NCBI RefSeq assembly: GCF_003545875.1
Contig: NZ_QHCS01000002.1
Location: 62,001 to 126,000, forward strand
Direction of reading: 5' to 3'
DNA: 64,000 nucleotides
Origin: Leptospira stimsonii
GTDB lineage: Bacteria; Spirochaetota; Leptospiria; Leptospirales; Leptospiraceae
Part shown: piece by piece, positions 1 to 11,082 of the stretch
Position numbering within the stretch: the first letter of the stretch is position 1
Layout of the letters: every line of letters starts with the position of its first letter
Position numbers and translations under genes: made by a program
Notes under the pieces: model-generated
What the model was told of the DNA's origin: nothing
Database searches by the model: none
What the model saw: the letters and a program-made list of their open reading frames with translations, nothing else

Positions 1-90
1 AACTTCCGAAAACTTGTGGACGCGGCTTTGATCGGAACCTATTTCATGGAGAAGTCGGATATTCGCAAAGCTTGGCTCGATCTATTTTAA
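1..90 (+). CDS. C-terminal end of an enzyme cut by the window edge, possibly indole-3-glycerol phosphate synthase
   Basis: Frame 1 is open from the first base to a TAA at 88-90 and encodes 29 residues with the core VDAALIGTYFMEK. A hydrophobic strand followed by an ALIGT-type turn near the C-terminus is what the phosphate-binding end of a TIM-barrel enzyme such as TrpC looks like, so TrpC is my best guess. The fragment is too short to exclude another barrel enzyme. The start and most of the gene lie outside the window. Confidence 0.6.
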   Translation, partial: NFRKLVDAALIGTYFMEKSDIRKAWLDLF

Positions 91-425
91 GATCTTAGAT
101 TCTATTCCTCATCCGAGTTCCTTTTCGAACCATTTACCGTTAGGAATTTTAAGAAAACAAAGCGATTCTTCAAAATGTTCTTATTTGATTCCCAACAATG
201 GATTTGAATGAGATTTGAGACAGGCTTGTGGTGCAAATTCGACAAGTTAGGATCTTTCAAGATTTGAGAGATTGTCCTTTTTTGTTCCCGGATTGTTCCA
301 CCTTGTCGATCGAAAGCCGTTTTCGGTGGAACCTATTCTTATAGACATTTATCAATAGAAAGTTAATAATTTTAGAATGCCAATTCCTGTTATCCCGGAA
401 GTTTTTGAGGGAGAGTGAGGAAAGT
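91..425. other. Intergenic, no gene seen
   Basis: No convincing ORF, tRNA or strong terminator was seen. The last 20 bases hold the GAGG/AGGAAAG ribosome binding site of the next gene. Confidence 0.5.
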
Positions 426-815
426 ATGGTTCGATATTCTTTTTTCTGGTTGCTCCTTCTTGTTTTTGCATTTCTGAATGCGACGATCCGGGAACTTACA
501 TATAAGAATATTTTTGGTGAATTTTTATCGCACCAGATTTCGGTCTTCACCGGAATTTTTCTCTTGAGTTTTCCGATCGCCGGGGTGGCGAAATATTTTC
601 CCTTTTCAAGCGCGAGACAGGCGATCGTTGTCGGTCTTCTTTGGCTTATTTTTACCGAGCTTTTTGAATATGGGATGATCGTTCTCTGGTCTAAAAAGTC
701 GATTTCCGAGTTCTTTCGGGCACATGACGTTTTTCACGGCGAACTCTGGATTCTTATCTTAATTTGGATTGCGGTTTCTCCTTATTTGTTTTATCGATTT
801 TTGAGTCGTTCGTAG
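426..815 (+). CDS. Small integral membrane protein of unknown function
   Basis: 129 residues with about four hydrophobic helices: WLLLLVFAFLNA near the N-terminus, ISVFTGIFLLSFPIAGVA, AIVVGLLWLIFTELFEYGMIVLW, and LWILILIWIAVSPYLFYRFL at the C-terminus. The ATG at 426 is chosen over an upstream in-frame TTG at 405 because AGGAAAG lies just before it. The helix with an F-E-Y core followed by W-S-K-K, then H-x-x-F-H-G-E-L-W, suggests a conserved small membrane family, but I do not recognise it. It has no operon partner: the upstream gene ends 335 bases away and a repeat array follows. Inner-membrane location is inferred from the helices. Confidence 0.75.
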   Translation: MVRYSFFWLLLLVFAFLNATIRELTYKNIFGEFLSHQISVFTGIFLLSFPIAGVAKYFPFSSARQAIVVGLLWLIFTELFEYGMIVLWSKKSISEFFRAHDVFHGELWILILIWIAVSPYLFYRFLSRS

Positions 816-1065
816 AAGAGGGTCGTTTGAAAAGGAAGCTTTCGTTGTCGAAATCGTGTTTTATTCTGCTCAGGTTTGCGGTTTCTGCAAATTTCCGTTG
901 AAGCTCAAAGGTTAGCGAGTTTGTCTTCCGTGGAAGTCGATCTGATTCAAGCTCCGTTGCTGAGATGCGAAGTTCGCCTAAATACGTCAACAACTCGTTT
1001 GATCGATCCAAAGTTTGTCATACCTTCTATAAAATCGCACATTGCACTTTGAACACGCGCTAATA

Positions 1066-1785
1066 CTAAGTTCGCATAAAAACCGAAGTGATTCAATCAA
1101 TACGCTATCGTAACTATAGTGTAAGAAATATTGTGGGACGTGGTTTTCACAGTGTTTACACGAAGTTCGTATAAATGCCGAAGTGATTCAATCGATCCGC
1201 CACCGTAACTCGAACTTGAAGAATCGGTTTGATGAGGTTTTCACAGTGTTTATGCGAAGTTCGTATAAACGCGCGGCAACTCAAGGATGGTTCTTATATC
1301 CTCGTTTGTCGTAACTCCTATAGAATCCTAATTGCTCTTCCACTTTTCCGTTACACGAAGTTCGTATAAATGCCGCGAAACGGATTCAATCGATCCGCCA
1401 CCGTAACTCGAACTTGAAGAATCGGTTTGATGGGGTTTTCACAGTGTTTACACGAAGTTCGTATAAACGCCGAGAAACGGATTCAAAGGAACGGTTCTTA
1501 TTTTCTCTTTTGTCGTAACTCCTATAGAATCCCACTTTCCACTTGAACTTCTCACTTATGCGAAGTTCGTATAAACGCGCGTCGACTCAAAGGAACGGTT
1601 CTTATTTTCTCTTTTGTCGTAACTCCTATAGAATCCCACTTTCCACTTGAACTTCTCACTTATGCGAAGTTCGTATAAACGCGCGTCGACTCAAAGAACG
1701 GTTCTTATATCCTCTTTTGTCGTAACTCCTATAGAATCCCACTTTGCACCTGGACTTCTCCCTTACACGAAGTTCGTATAAACGC
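1066..1785. repeat. Array of eight ~95-108 bp tandem repeats with a palindromic core
   Basis: The core CGAAGTTCGTATAAA recurs at about 1066 (degenerate), 1161, 1255, 1356, 1453, 1561, 1665 and 1768, so the period is 94-108 bases. Within the core, ACGAA-G-TTCGT is a perfect odd-centred palindrome wherever the preceding base is A. Two kinds of filler alternate early on. One contains GATTCAATCGATCCGCC and GAACTTGAAGAATCGG. The other contains GTCGTAACTCCTATAGAATC and a run CCACTTGAACTTCTC. The last three units all use the second filler, and the 1561 and 1665 units are almost identical. No ORF runs through the array. It does not look like a CRISPR because the filler is repeated as well as the core. 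Confidence 0.9.
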
Positions 1786-1789
1786 AATA

Positions 1790-2395
1790 TCGTAAATATG
1801 GCCAACTTTTGTAGTAGCGTTTACAATAAGTATCTGACATTTATTAATAAATTTAGTATTCTTTGAAGTTTGCTGAACATTTGTCTTCAATTTATGCTCC
1901 GTATTATATTACTCCGACAAGTGGATCATCCGATGCATATGAAATTTATTTTCTTTGACCTACGACGTTCGGCTAAAAACGATTAGATGAGAGTAAAATC
2001 TTTTCCTAAGCGAACTTTAAAACGAATAAAGCAATCGAACTGAATGAAAATGGAACAAATGGGATTCTTTGAAAAGAGGTAACTCCCGAGAGGATTCGGA
2101 AGGATCACCCAAAAGTCTTATCGTTTGGGTTGAAAAGTCATTCGATCTTAACAATTTGTTGAATCTCTTGATAATAAATATTTTAGGAAGAAATTTCTTT
2201 GATACTACTAAAAGGGGACCGAAGTAATGATGGTTTATCGATTATCCTAACATTCTATCCGTAGTCTGCGTATTAACATCTCAAAGTCCGATATCTAAAA
2301 GTCGGTTGATTTGATCTCAATTCGATCCGATCTGCTATTAGAGTGGATTTTTTTTACTTTGAGAATATCCAATTCTTTTGAAAATCAATAGAACA
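1790..2395. other. Intergenic, no gene seen
   Basis: AT-rich, with stops in all frames. It separates the repeat array from the 3' end of the minus-strand lipoprotein gene. No tRNA or clear terminator was recognised. Confidence 0.5.
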
Positions 2396-3091
2396 TTACT
2401 TTTCCTTAGTTATCACAATTCTCCCTTTATTATCAGGGCCGGTAGGGCAACCACTTCCTTTACAAGTAACAGTATATCCTCCTGAGGAAGTGTTGAATGA
2501 CGTGAGGAATAGGGATCGCTTGAGGTTCTCCGTCGATGCTGTATCTATACATACAGATTGGCCAATGCCGCGTGTAGCTACACAAACTGGTGGGAGGGTA
2601 TCAAACGGACTTTGGTAATCGAAAGGGATTAATAAGAGCTTTTCTTGAAAATTATTGAACTGGATAGAGGTTAAAGTTTCTATATCTTGTTTAAAAATAC
2701 CGCCGATCGTACGTCGCGAGGGTCCTTCAATTTCATTAAAAATTTGGATCTTATAATTCCCCGGCTCCGGGTAATCAAACGTTGCGAAAACTCCTGATCG
2801 ATCGCTTAATGAATAACCGAGACAAAAATTTGTTCCATCGATCAATTTTCCAATATAAGGGCTCGTATAATAATGCGCGTGCCCAGGGTTTAACCAAACG
2901 GCACTTTCGGTTACAACGCCTATTTTGCAAGGTGGAACTAAAGCAATTTGTGCGAGTCCCAATATCTTTAAATCATCGGTTGGATCTTTTTCTCTCTTCC
3001 CCATTGCGGTTTCAATGATCGAACAAGAAAAGAATGAAATTAATAGGGACACTATGATGAATATTTGATTCATAATCAAGTAGTGTCTCAT
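2396..3091 (-). CDS. Putative lipoprotein of unknown function
   Basis: About 231 residues from the ATG at 3091. It begins with MRHYLIMNQIFIIVSLLISF and reaches a lipid-attachment Cys within I-S-F-F-S-C, a loose lipobox of the spirochaetal kind. The ORF stays open to 3157, but the extra N-terminal residues do not look like part of a signal peptide. An alternative start is the ATG at 3073. The mature part has several Cys residues, including a C-K-G-S-G-C pair near the end, and no domain I recognise. It is divergent from rlmN, with starts about 130 bases apart. Outer or periplasmic membrane anchoring is inferred from the lipobox. Confidence 0.7.
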   Translation of the reverse strand: MRHYLIMNQIFIIVSLLISFFSCSIIETAMGKREKDPTDDLKILGLAQIALVPPCKIGVVTESAVWLNPGHAHYYTSPYIGKLIDGTNFCLGYSLSDRSGVFATFDYPEPGNYKIQIFNEIEGPSRRTIGGIFKQDIETLTSIQFNNFQEKLLLIPFDYQSPFDTLPPVCVATRGIGQSVCIDTASTENLKRSLFLTSFNTSSGGYTVTCKGSGCPTGPDNKGRIVITKEK

Positions 3092-3222
3092 GTTTTTAAG
3101 TCTTTCAATTTTTACAAGGAATTTGCAATTCGTGTAAAAAGTTAAATGAAAAATCAAAATTTGTAAAATGAGAGTTTTCTCTCAGACCCTTACGAAAAAA
3201 ATCGACTTGTAGGATGATTCCC

Positions 3223-4284
3223 ATGACACAAGAGACGCTCGGAGAAGTTCAAACAGGAAAAATTCCTTTGAAGGGTAGAACCTTGAAGGAACTCTCGGAT
3301 ATCATGTCGTCTCTTGGTGAAAAACCTTTTCGCGCTAAGCAGATCTATCATGGTCTCTATGTAAATCGTTACGAATCCTGGGAACAGTTCACAACATTCT
3401 CCAAAGCTCTTAAAGAAAAATTGGAAGAGCTCTGCTCCCTCACTCGTCTTCAGGTTGCCAAACATCTCAAGTCAGTAGACGGAACTCAAAAATTTACGTT
3501 TACTTCGGAGCTTAACAACGGAAAGGAATTTGAAGCCGTTTGGATTCCATCCGGAGACGGAGGAAGAAAGACGATTTGTATCTCTTCTCAAGTGGGTTGT
3601 ACTCTCAATTGTAAATTCTGCGCGACCGCAAAATTGGAGTTTCAGGGAAATCTCAAGGCTCACGAGATCGTAGATCAGATTCTCCAAGTCGAAAAAATCG
3701 TAGGCGATAGAGCGACTAACGTTGTTTTTATGGGAATGGGCGAACCCTTTCACAACTATTTCAACGTGATCCGTGCGGCTTCCATCCTTCACGATCCGGA
3801 CGCTCTCAATCTGGGAGCTAAAAAAATCACGATCTCCACTTCGGGGGTCGTCAACGGTATCAGACGTTTTATCGAGAACAAAGAGCCATACAACTTTGCG
3901 ATCTCCCTCAATCATCCTGACCCGAACGGAAGAAAAGAGATCATGGATATCGAGGAAAAATTCGCACTTCCCGAGCTCATCCAAGCCGCCAAGGATTTTA
4001 CGAGAGAATTGAATCGAAGAATCACCTTCGAATACGTTATGATTCCCGGCGTGAACATGGGACAAGAAAACGCAAACAAACTCATAAAGATCGCGAGATC
4101 CATGGATTGTAAGATCAACGTCATTCCTCTCAATACGGAGTTTTTCGGTTGGAGAAGGCCGACGAGAAACGAAGTCGAAGAGTTTATCGCGCTCTTGGAA
4201 CCGGCCGGTGTTCCGATCCTCAACCGAAGATCACCCGGAAAAGATATTTTCGGGGCCTGTGGAATGCTCGCCTCAAAAAGTTGA
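3223..4284 (+). CDS. rlmN: 23S rRNA (adenine-2503-C2)-methyltransferase RlmN, radical SAM
   Basis: RlmN uses two SAM molecules and a [4Fe-4S] cluster to methylate A2503 of 23S rRNA, and in many bacteria also tRNA A37. The radical-SAM cluster motif is C-x3-C-x2-C in SQVGCTLNCKFCATAKLEF, at about residue 125. The GEPFHNYFNV segment that follows is typical of RlmN. A C-terminal FGACGMLA carries the Cys that family knowledge assigns to the methyl-transfer intermediate. Length (353 aa) is normal. I start at 3223 because TAGGA at 3210-3214 is well spaced from it, whereas it abuts the in-frame ATG at 3214. The next gene starts about 30 bases downstream. Confidence 0.93.
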   Translation: MTQETLGEVQTGKIPLKGRTLKELSDIMSSLGEKPFRAKQIYHGLYVNRYESWEQFTTFSKALKEKLEELCSLTRLQVAKHLKSVDGTQKFTFTSELNNGKEFEAVWIPSGDGGRKTICISSQVGCTLNCKFCATAKLEFQGNLKAHEIVDQILQVEKIVGDRATNVVFMGMGEPFHNYFNVIRAASILHDPDALNLGAKKITISTSGVVNGIRRFIENKEPYNFAISLNHPDPNGRKEIMDIEEKFALPELIQAAKDFTRELNRRITFEYVMIPGVNMGQENANKLIKIARSMDCKINVIPLNTEFFGWRRPTRNEVEEFIALLEPAGVPILNRRSPGKDIFGACGMLASKS

Positions 4285-4314
4285 CCTCAGCTTTCCTTTT
4301 TGAAAAATGGGGGA

Positions 4315-4602
<288 letters not shown>

Positions 4603-4616
4603 TAAAGGAATAGAAA

Positions 4617-6734
<2,118 letters not shown>

Positions 6735-7223
6735 ATGTTCAGAAGGTTGATCTCGATTCTTTTTCTTGTTCTATTTTTCGGCGCGCTACCTGCTTGGTTT
6801 CTTTCTACGTTGGAAGGATGGATTTTCGTGGATTGCTTCCAAAGAACGTCCGCTGAAGGAATGGATTGCGCGATTTCGGAACGATTCGCTTTCGCTTCTC
6901 GTAGTCTTGTTTATTCCACGAAAAGCGCTCGCTCTTTGAAAAGTTTTCAACAAGGTCGGCGCGGAAAGAGCGTTACCTATCAATTGCTTCTTTCTACACC
7001 GAGCGGTGAAAAAGCCGTTCTACGTTCCCCAATCGGAAGCGTAGAAATCGATCGAATCGCAATGGATTTGAATGTCGCTCTCCAATCTCGCGCGACTGCC
7101 TATCACGCAAAAATCAATCCGGAACCTTTGTTTTGGATGACTCTCTTGCTTTTCATCGCCTTTGTCGGATTCGGCGTTTTTATCTCTCTACAAAAGACGA
7201 TCCGCCGCAAACCGAGAAAATGA
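6735..7223 (+). CDS. Putative membrane protein with two transmembrane helices
   Basis: 162 residues. An N-terminal helix (LISILFLVLFFGALPAWFL) is followed by about 95 soluble residues, then a second helix (FWMTLLLFIAFVGFGVFISL) and a basic tail ending R-R-K-P-R-K. The basic tail points to the cytoplasm, which puts the middle domain in the periplasm. The middle part contains C-F-Q-R-T-S-A-E-G-M-D-C, a possible disulfide pair, and a segment TYQLLLSTPSGEKAVL that looks like a beta-rich accessory domain. I do not recognise the family. It is monocistronic: no gene lies within 300 bases on either side in the same direction. Confidence 0.75.
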   Translation: MFRRLISILFLVLFFGALPAWFLSTLEGWIFVDCFQRTSAEGMDCAISERFAFASRSLVYSTKSARSLKSFQQGRRGKSVTYQLLLSTPSGEKAVLRSPIGSVEIDRIAMDLNVALQSRATAYHAKINPEPLFWMTLLLFIAFVGFGVFISLQKTIRRKPRK

Positions 7224-7286
7224 TTTCTAAGAATTATTTCACCTCCAGTTATCGATGAGCGTACTAAATTCATTCTTCTAAATATT

Positions 7287-7316
7287 GCGCTTTCGTTTTA
7301 CGAAGAACGCTTTTTT
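7287..7316 (+). terminator. Probable rho-independent terminator
   Basis: An imperfect GCG...TTTCG / CGAAG...CGC hairpin with a TTTTA loop is followed by six Ts at 7311-7316. It lies about 65 bases after the preceding membrane-protein gene. Confidence 0.55.
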
Positions 7317-7755
7317 ATTTGAATGAGTCCGCAGATCTTGACTTCTATTTTTCGGCGCTTGAAAAAATTCGTATTTCCGGATTGGCTTTGAACAAAGGTT
7401 TGAGTGCATTCGTTACTTCCTTCAAAAATAGATCGTTTGTAAGATTGCTTCCACTTTTTTTTTAATGCAAATCCGGGAAGCGCTTGGAAATTCTCATCAC
7501 GTAACAACAGTCGTTTCGATTTAGCGCCCGGGATATTTTTTAGAAAGGGCTTTCTAAATTTCTCTTATACGCGGGTGGTCGCAGGTCGGTCGTTTGCATC
7601 GATCATTTAAAATGATTTCAGAGAACGCCTTTTCGGAAAAGGTCCTTTTCGGAACCACGAACAAAGAAACGAGGAGCGATGTAAAAATTGATTTACTCAC
7701 GCCTTGTGTTGAAATTTGATTCATCTAAAGTTCTCCTTTATGATTGGGATTCTAT
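7317..7755. other. Intergenic, no gene seen
   Basis: No ORF with a credible start or family signature. It separates the terminator from the AraC-gene promoter. Confidence 0.45.
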
Positions 7756-7792
7756 TTGTCGTTGATGAAACAGCGCTGTATAATTCTGCAAT
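7756..7792 (+). promoter_or_regulatory. Sigma-70-type promoter and first copy of the TGTATAATTCTGCA motif
   Basis: TTGTCG (7756-7761) and TATAAT (7779-7784) are 17 bases apart and would start transcription near 7791, just ahead of the AraC gene at 7807. The -10 is embedded in TGTATAATTCTGCAAT (7777-7792). Two further copies of this motif lie between the divergent cyclase and dioxygenase genes. The sharing suggests a common operator, possibly for the AraC protein itself. Confidence 0.6.
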
Positions 7793-7806
7793 CGTGAGAT
7801 AAAAAT

Positions 7807-8637
7807 ATGCAAGCTCTCTTAATGAAAATGGATTCTTCTCCTTTAGATCGTCCGGAAAGAATATGTATCTGGGGAAGTCGTTGTTTGTTTGCCGGTTATC
7901 TTCCCGATTTAACCTTGCGTCGAAGAGCGGCGGCGACGGTTTGTATCGGTTTGGACGGCGAGTTTCAGCTTTCCTTGAATGATAAGGATTGGATCGCATT
8001 TCGTTCCGCATTGATACCTCCGATGATGGATCATTCCATACGATTTTCCGGAGGATTCTGCGTGCTTCTTTTTATGGATCTGAGTAGTCCCAATTATCAC
8101 GCGCTTAGAACCTCTAACGCCGAAAAAGAAAAGGAAGGCATTTTTATTTCTCTAAAGGAAGAAACACAACTATTCGATAGGATCGATCGAATCTTATCCT
8201 CCGATTCGGAAGAATCTATATTAGATTTATTGAATCAGATTCCGCCTTTATCCGGTGACACGTCGCGAATGATAGACAATCGTATCCAAAAGATTGTGGA
8301 TAGGATCACAACGATGCCTCAGGAAGATCATTCCGCAAAAGAACTCGCGGAATTTGTGGGCATGTCCGTATCGAACTTGGAGCATTTATTCAAAAAAGAA
8401 GTCGGCATTCCTTTGAATTCGTTTCGCACTTGGTTTCGGTTGAAGTTGACGGTCTATTCGCTTCTGCACGGAATGAATCATACGGAAGCCGCGCACCGAG
8501 CCGGGTTTTTCGATTCCGCTCATTTTACGCGGACGTTTCGTGCAACGTTCGGATTGCCTCCTTCGGAAATTTTCAGAAATACGAGGCCTTTGAAATCTTT
8601 TATCGAAGTTCCTGCGAGTTACGCCGAGTCTTGGTAG
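7807..8637 (+). CDS. AraC-family transcriptional regulator
   Basis: 276 residues. The N-terminal ~160 residues are an unassigned sensor-like region. From about residue 165 there is a two-helix-turn-helix AraC domain. The first HTH has AKELAEFVGMSVSNLEHLFK, followed by the linker F-R-T-W-F-R-L-K-L. The second has EAAHRAGFFDSAHFTRTFRA and ends F-G-L-P-P-S-E-I, the classical AraC signature. Its upstream promoter carries the same 15-bp motif as the intergenic region in front of the sulfur-handling operon 1.3 kb away, so autoregulation plus control of that operon is a reasonable inference. It is convergent with the cyclase gene, with stops about 40 bases apart. The effector is unknown. Confidence 0.9.
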   Translation: MQALLMKMDSSPLDRPERICIWGSRCLFAGYLPDLTLRRRAAATVCIGLDGEFQLSLNDKDWIAFRSALIPPMMDHSIRFSGGFCVLLFMDLSSPNYHALRTSNAEKEKEGIFISLKEETQLFDRIDRILSSDSEESILDLLNQIPPLSGDTSRMIDNRIQKIVDRITTMPQEDHSAKELAEFVGMSVSNLEHLFKKEVGIPLNSFRTWFRLKLTVYSLLHGMNHTEAAHRAGFFDSAHFTRTFRATFGLPPSEIFRNTRPLKSFIEVPASYAESW

Positions 8638-8676
8638 TCATTGTAGAGTTGGTTTTTCTCTCCGAAAGGATTTTTC

Positions 8677-9846
8677 TCACTCGTAACTGAGATAGGTTGT
8701 CATCAAACCTTTGCCTTTTACGTCCACCGTTCTACTTGTTTCGATTTTCGTTCTATCGCGCAGAAGTTCATACGTTGTCTCCGAAATCTGAATTCTTCCC
8801 GGAATTCCATGTGATTCCAATCGACTGGCGGTATTCACTGCATCGCCCCAAAGGTCGTATGCGAATTTTTTTCTTCCGATTACGCCGGCAACAACCGGTC
8901 CTGAATGAATTCCTATTCTTATTCTCACGTCTTTGCCCGTTGGATCTTGCATTGTTTTAATGAACCTTTGCATTTCGAGCGCCATCTGCATCGCGTCTTC
9001 CGCGTGGTTTTGATCAGCCATAGGGATTCCGGATACGGCCATATAGGCGTCGCCGATCGTCTTTATTTTTTCCATTTCATATTTTTCCGCGAGAACATCA
9101 AAGTGAGTAAAAACGTCGTTAAGGAAATGCACCAATGCTTCCGGAGATACTTTCTGCGAAATCACGGTGAAGTTTTCTATATCGGCAAATAAAATGGAAA
9201 CCATTTGATATCCGTCCGCGATCGTGGATGGATTTCGTTTTAATCGTTCTGCGATCGGTGCGGGCAGAATGTTTAAAAGTAGATTTTCCGCACGATCGTG
9301 TTCTTCTTTATTTTTGGAAATAAAATAGAATAAACTGAAGAAGGTTAATGATCCGGCGCCCATCATATTTATGACAAAAAACAAAATTCTTAAATTGGAT
9401 TCCACTTCAGTTGCAGGTAGCTTTGTTTGAAATTCCGCCACTCCGGCAAAAATTAATACGAAAATAAATAATCCGAACCAAATCAATCCGTGACGAATCG
9501 GTGAAAAGGAAAGGGCTCCAAGCGGAGAAAGGATCGCCCAGATGACGACCGCTCCCGAATTTTCAAAACCACCCAAGCTCATTTGCAAAAGGATCGGGAG
9601 GATAAGAATTAAAAGGAGCTGGAGAAATCGAAAAACCAAATATTTTCCGGTACCGAAGACGAAGAGTAGACTCAACAAACTTAAGACTGCGTAACCTCCG
9701 GGAATGACAGCCGCTTGCGGGAAACCCAAGATAAAGTAAAGCACACCCCAGAGAAAACCCGCCGCGGTAAAAACTATCGAGAAGATGATCAATCCGTTCT
9801 TATGAAGATTCTCGCGTTTCGTTATAATATTTTTTATGGATGACAT
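8677..9846 (-). CDS. Membrane-anchored class III adenylate/guanylate cyclase
   Basis: 389 residues from the ATG at 9846, chosen because CGAGGA precedes it; the ORF extends in frame to 9897. About six transmembrane helices fill the first 190 residues, followed by a cyclase homology domain. The domain shows SILFADIENFT (first metal Asp), EKIKTIGDAYMAVSG (second metal Asp and a Lys typical of ATP-specific enzymes), HSGPVVAGVIG, and DLWGDAVNTASRLE with the transition-state Asn and Arg. It probably makes cAMP from ATP on the cytoplasmic face. The Lys-Asp pair argues for adenylate over guanylate, but this is inference. It is divergent from the dioxygenase gene and shares a regulatory region with it. 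Confidence 0.92.
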   Translation of the reverse strand: MSSIKNIITKRENLHKNGLIIFSIVFTAAGFLWGVLYFILGFPQAAVIPGGYAVLSLLSLLFVFGTGKYLVFRFLQLLLILILPILLQMSLGGFENSGAVVIWAILSPLGALSFSPIRHGLIWFGLFIFVLIFAGVAEFQTKLPATEVESNLRILFFVINMMGAGSLTFFSLFYFISKNKEEHDRAENLLLNILPAPIAERLKRNPSTIADGYQMVSILFADIENFTVISQKVSPEALVHFLNDVFTHFDVLAEKYEMEKIKTIGDAYMAVSGIPMADQNHAEDAMQMALEMQRFIKTMQDPTGKDVRIRIGIHSGPVVAGVIGRKKFAYDLWGDAVNTASRLESHGIPGRIQISETTYELLRDRTKIETSRTVDVKGKGLMTTYLSYE

Positions 9847-9920
9847 GGTTCCTCGAAAAGACGAATGAAAAAATGAAGAATAAATCATTCGTATCATAAC
9901 CGTTCGGATTCTCCTGCGCT

Positions 9921-9937
9921 TGTATAATTCTGCAATT
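9921..9937 (+). promoter_or_regulatory. Second copy of the TGTATAATTCTGCA motif
   Basis: TGTATAATTCTGCAATT lies between the divergent cyclase and dioxygenase genes. It matches the AraC-promoter copy over 16 bases. Here I find no good -35 at 16-18 bases, so it is more likely an operator than only a -10 box. Confidence 0.6.
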
Positions 9938-9982
9938 CGATCGAGAAGTTTTTTTGCGAACGTTCTTATTTTTTAGAAACCA

Positions 9983-9997
9983 CTGCAGAATTATACA
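9983..9997 (-). promoter_or_regulatory. Third copy of the TGTATAATTCTGCA motif, inverted
   Basis: The minus strand reads TGTATAATTCTGCAG. With the copy at 9921 it forms an inverted pair with centres about 61 bases apart, between two divergent genes. This is the geometry expected for a regulator acting on both promoters. Confidence 0.6.
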
Positions 9998-10032
9998 AGG
10001 CTCTTTGACTCGCGCACGCTATACTACGCGGC

Positions 10033-11082
10033 ATGAACGGTACTCTTTTGTATCAACTTTTCGAAGCACAATCCTCTACGTTCACTTATTTGATCGCTGA
10101 TCGAGAAAGCAGAGAAGCGGCCATTATCGATCCGGTTTTGGAAACGGCGGATCGGGATCTGCAACTGATCGAAGAACTCGATCTTCATTTGGCGTATATA
10201 TTGGAAACTCACATTCATGCGGATCATATCAGCGGCGCGCACGAAATTCGCAAAAATACATCCGCTAAATCTGCCGTAAGCGCTCGGGCGGGAATCGAAT
10301 GTGCGGACATTGCGCTTGAGGACGGTCGGACTCTTCCACTTGGAAATAAAAAAATTACCGCGATTGCGACGCCCGGACATACGAATGCGTGTATGAGTTT
10401 TCACTTTGAGGGAATGTTGTTTACGGGAGATTCTCTTCTTATCCGTGGAACCGGAAGAACAGATCTCCAGGGTGGTTCTTCGGAAATGTTGTATGAAAGT
10501 ATCACTCGAAAATTATTTTCCCTTCCGGATCATACACAAGTGTATCCCGGACATGATTATCATGGGCGAATGAATACGACGATCGCATTGGAAAAAAAAT
10601 TGAATCCGCGCGTCGGCGGCAATCGTTCGAAAGAAGAGTTCAAGAAGATCATGAAAGAATTGCGACTCGCGGCTCCAAAAAACATACATCTGGCTGTGCC
10701 CGCAAATTTAGAATGTGGGAAAATAGAAACGATCAGAGTTTTAAATCCGCAGAATCTTTCCGGAATTCCCACCGTAAGGAACGAGGACGTGTTCCAAAAA
10801 ATCGGAAAAGTTAAAATCATCGACGTGCGTTATCCCGGAGAATTTCACGGAGTCCTTGGTCATATTCCAACCTCTCAGCGTGTGACGTTAGGTCCTGAGT
10901 TGACGCACTTTTTGGAAAACGGAGATCGTTCGCAAGAAATTGTTTTTGTCTGTCGAAGCGGGAAACGATCCGCCGAAGCCACAAAGGATAGTATTCGTTT
11001 CGGTTATAAATTCGCGTACAACATGGCAGGTGGTATGTTGGATTGGAACGAGAGATTCCTGCCAAAGGAGTTAGATGAATGA
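10033..11082 (+). CDS. Metallo-beta-lactamase-fold persulfide dioxygenase fused to a rhodanese domain
   Basis: 349 residues. Residues 1-235 are an ETHE1-like metallo-beta-lactamase domain with the metal motif THIHADHISGA, a distal ATPGHTNACMSF and VYPGHDYHGR. These enzymes oxidise glutathione persulfide to sulfite. Residues 250-345 are a rhodanese domain with the active Cys in F-V-C-R-S-G-K-R-S, able to carry sulfane sulfur. The fusion resembles the CstB type of enzyme that couples persulfide oxidation to sulfur transfer. It overlaps the first YeeE gene by 4 bases (ATGA), and a sulfite-exporter-like gene closes the operon, so sulfide/persulfide detoxification or thiosulfate use is likely. A divergent cyclase and the repeated motif lie upstream. 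Confidence 0.92.
   Translation: MNGTLLYQLFEAQSSTFTYLIADRESREAAIIDPVLETADRDLQLIEELDLHLAYILETHIHADHISGAHEIRKNTSAKSAVSARAGIECADIALEDGRTLPLGNKKITAIATPGHTNACMSFHFEGMLFTGDSLLIRGTGRTDLQGGSSEMLYESITRKLFSLPDHTQVYPGHDYHGRMNTTIALEKKLNPRVGGNRSKEEFKKIMKELRLAAPKNIHLAVPANLECGKIETIRVLNPQNLSGIPTVRNEDVFQKIGKVKIIDVRYPGEFHGVLGHIPTSQRVTLGPELTHFLENGDRSQEIVFVCRSGKRSAEATKDSIRFGYKFAYNMAGGMLDWNERFLPKELDE

Noticed and set aside
754..1011. 85-codon minus-strand ORF before the repeat array
   Set aside because: Overlaps the membrane-protein gene, lacks a ribosome binding site and shows no family trait.
1157..1175. loxP-like site (TACACGAAGTTCGTATAA)
   Set aside because: Resemblance to the loxP arm is partial, the 8-base spacer with a second arm is missing, and no recombinase gene is near.
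1066..1785. CRISPR array
   Set aside because: Spacing is too long and irregular (94-108 bases), the sequence between the cores is itself repeated, and no cas gene is present.
8677..9846. Cyclase as the partner of the PycTM protein
   Set aside because: It is 34 kb away, has a polytopic N-terminus, and its Lys/Asp pattern suggests ATP as substrate, unlike soluble PycC enzymes.
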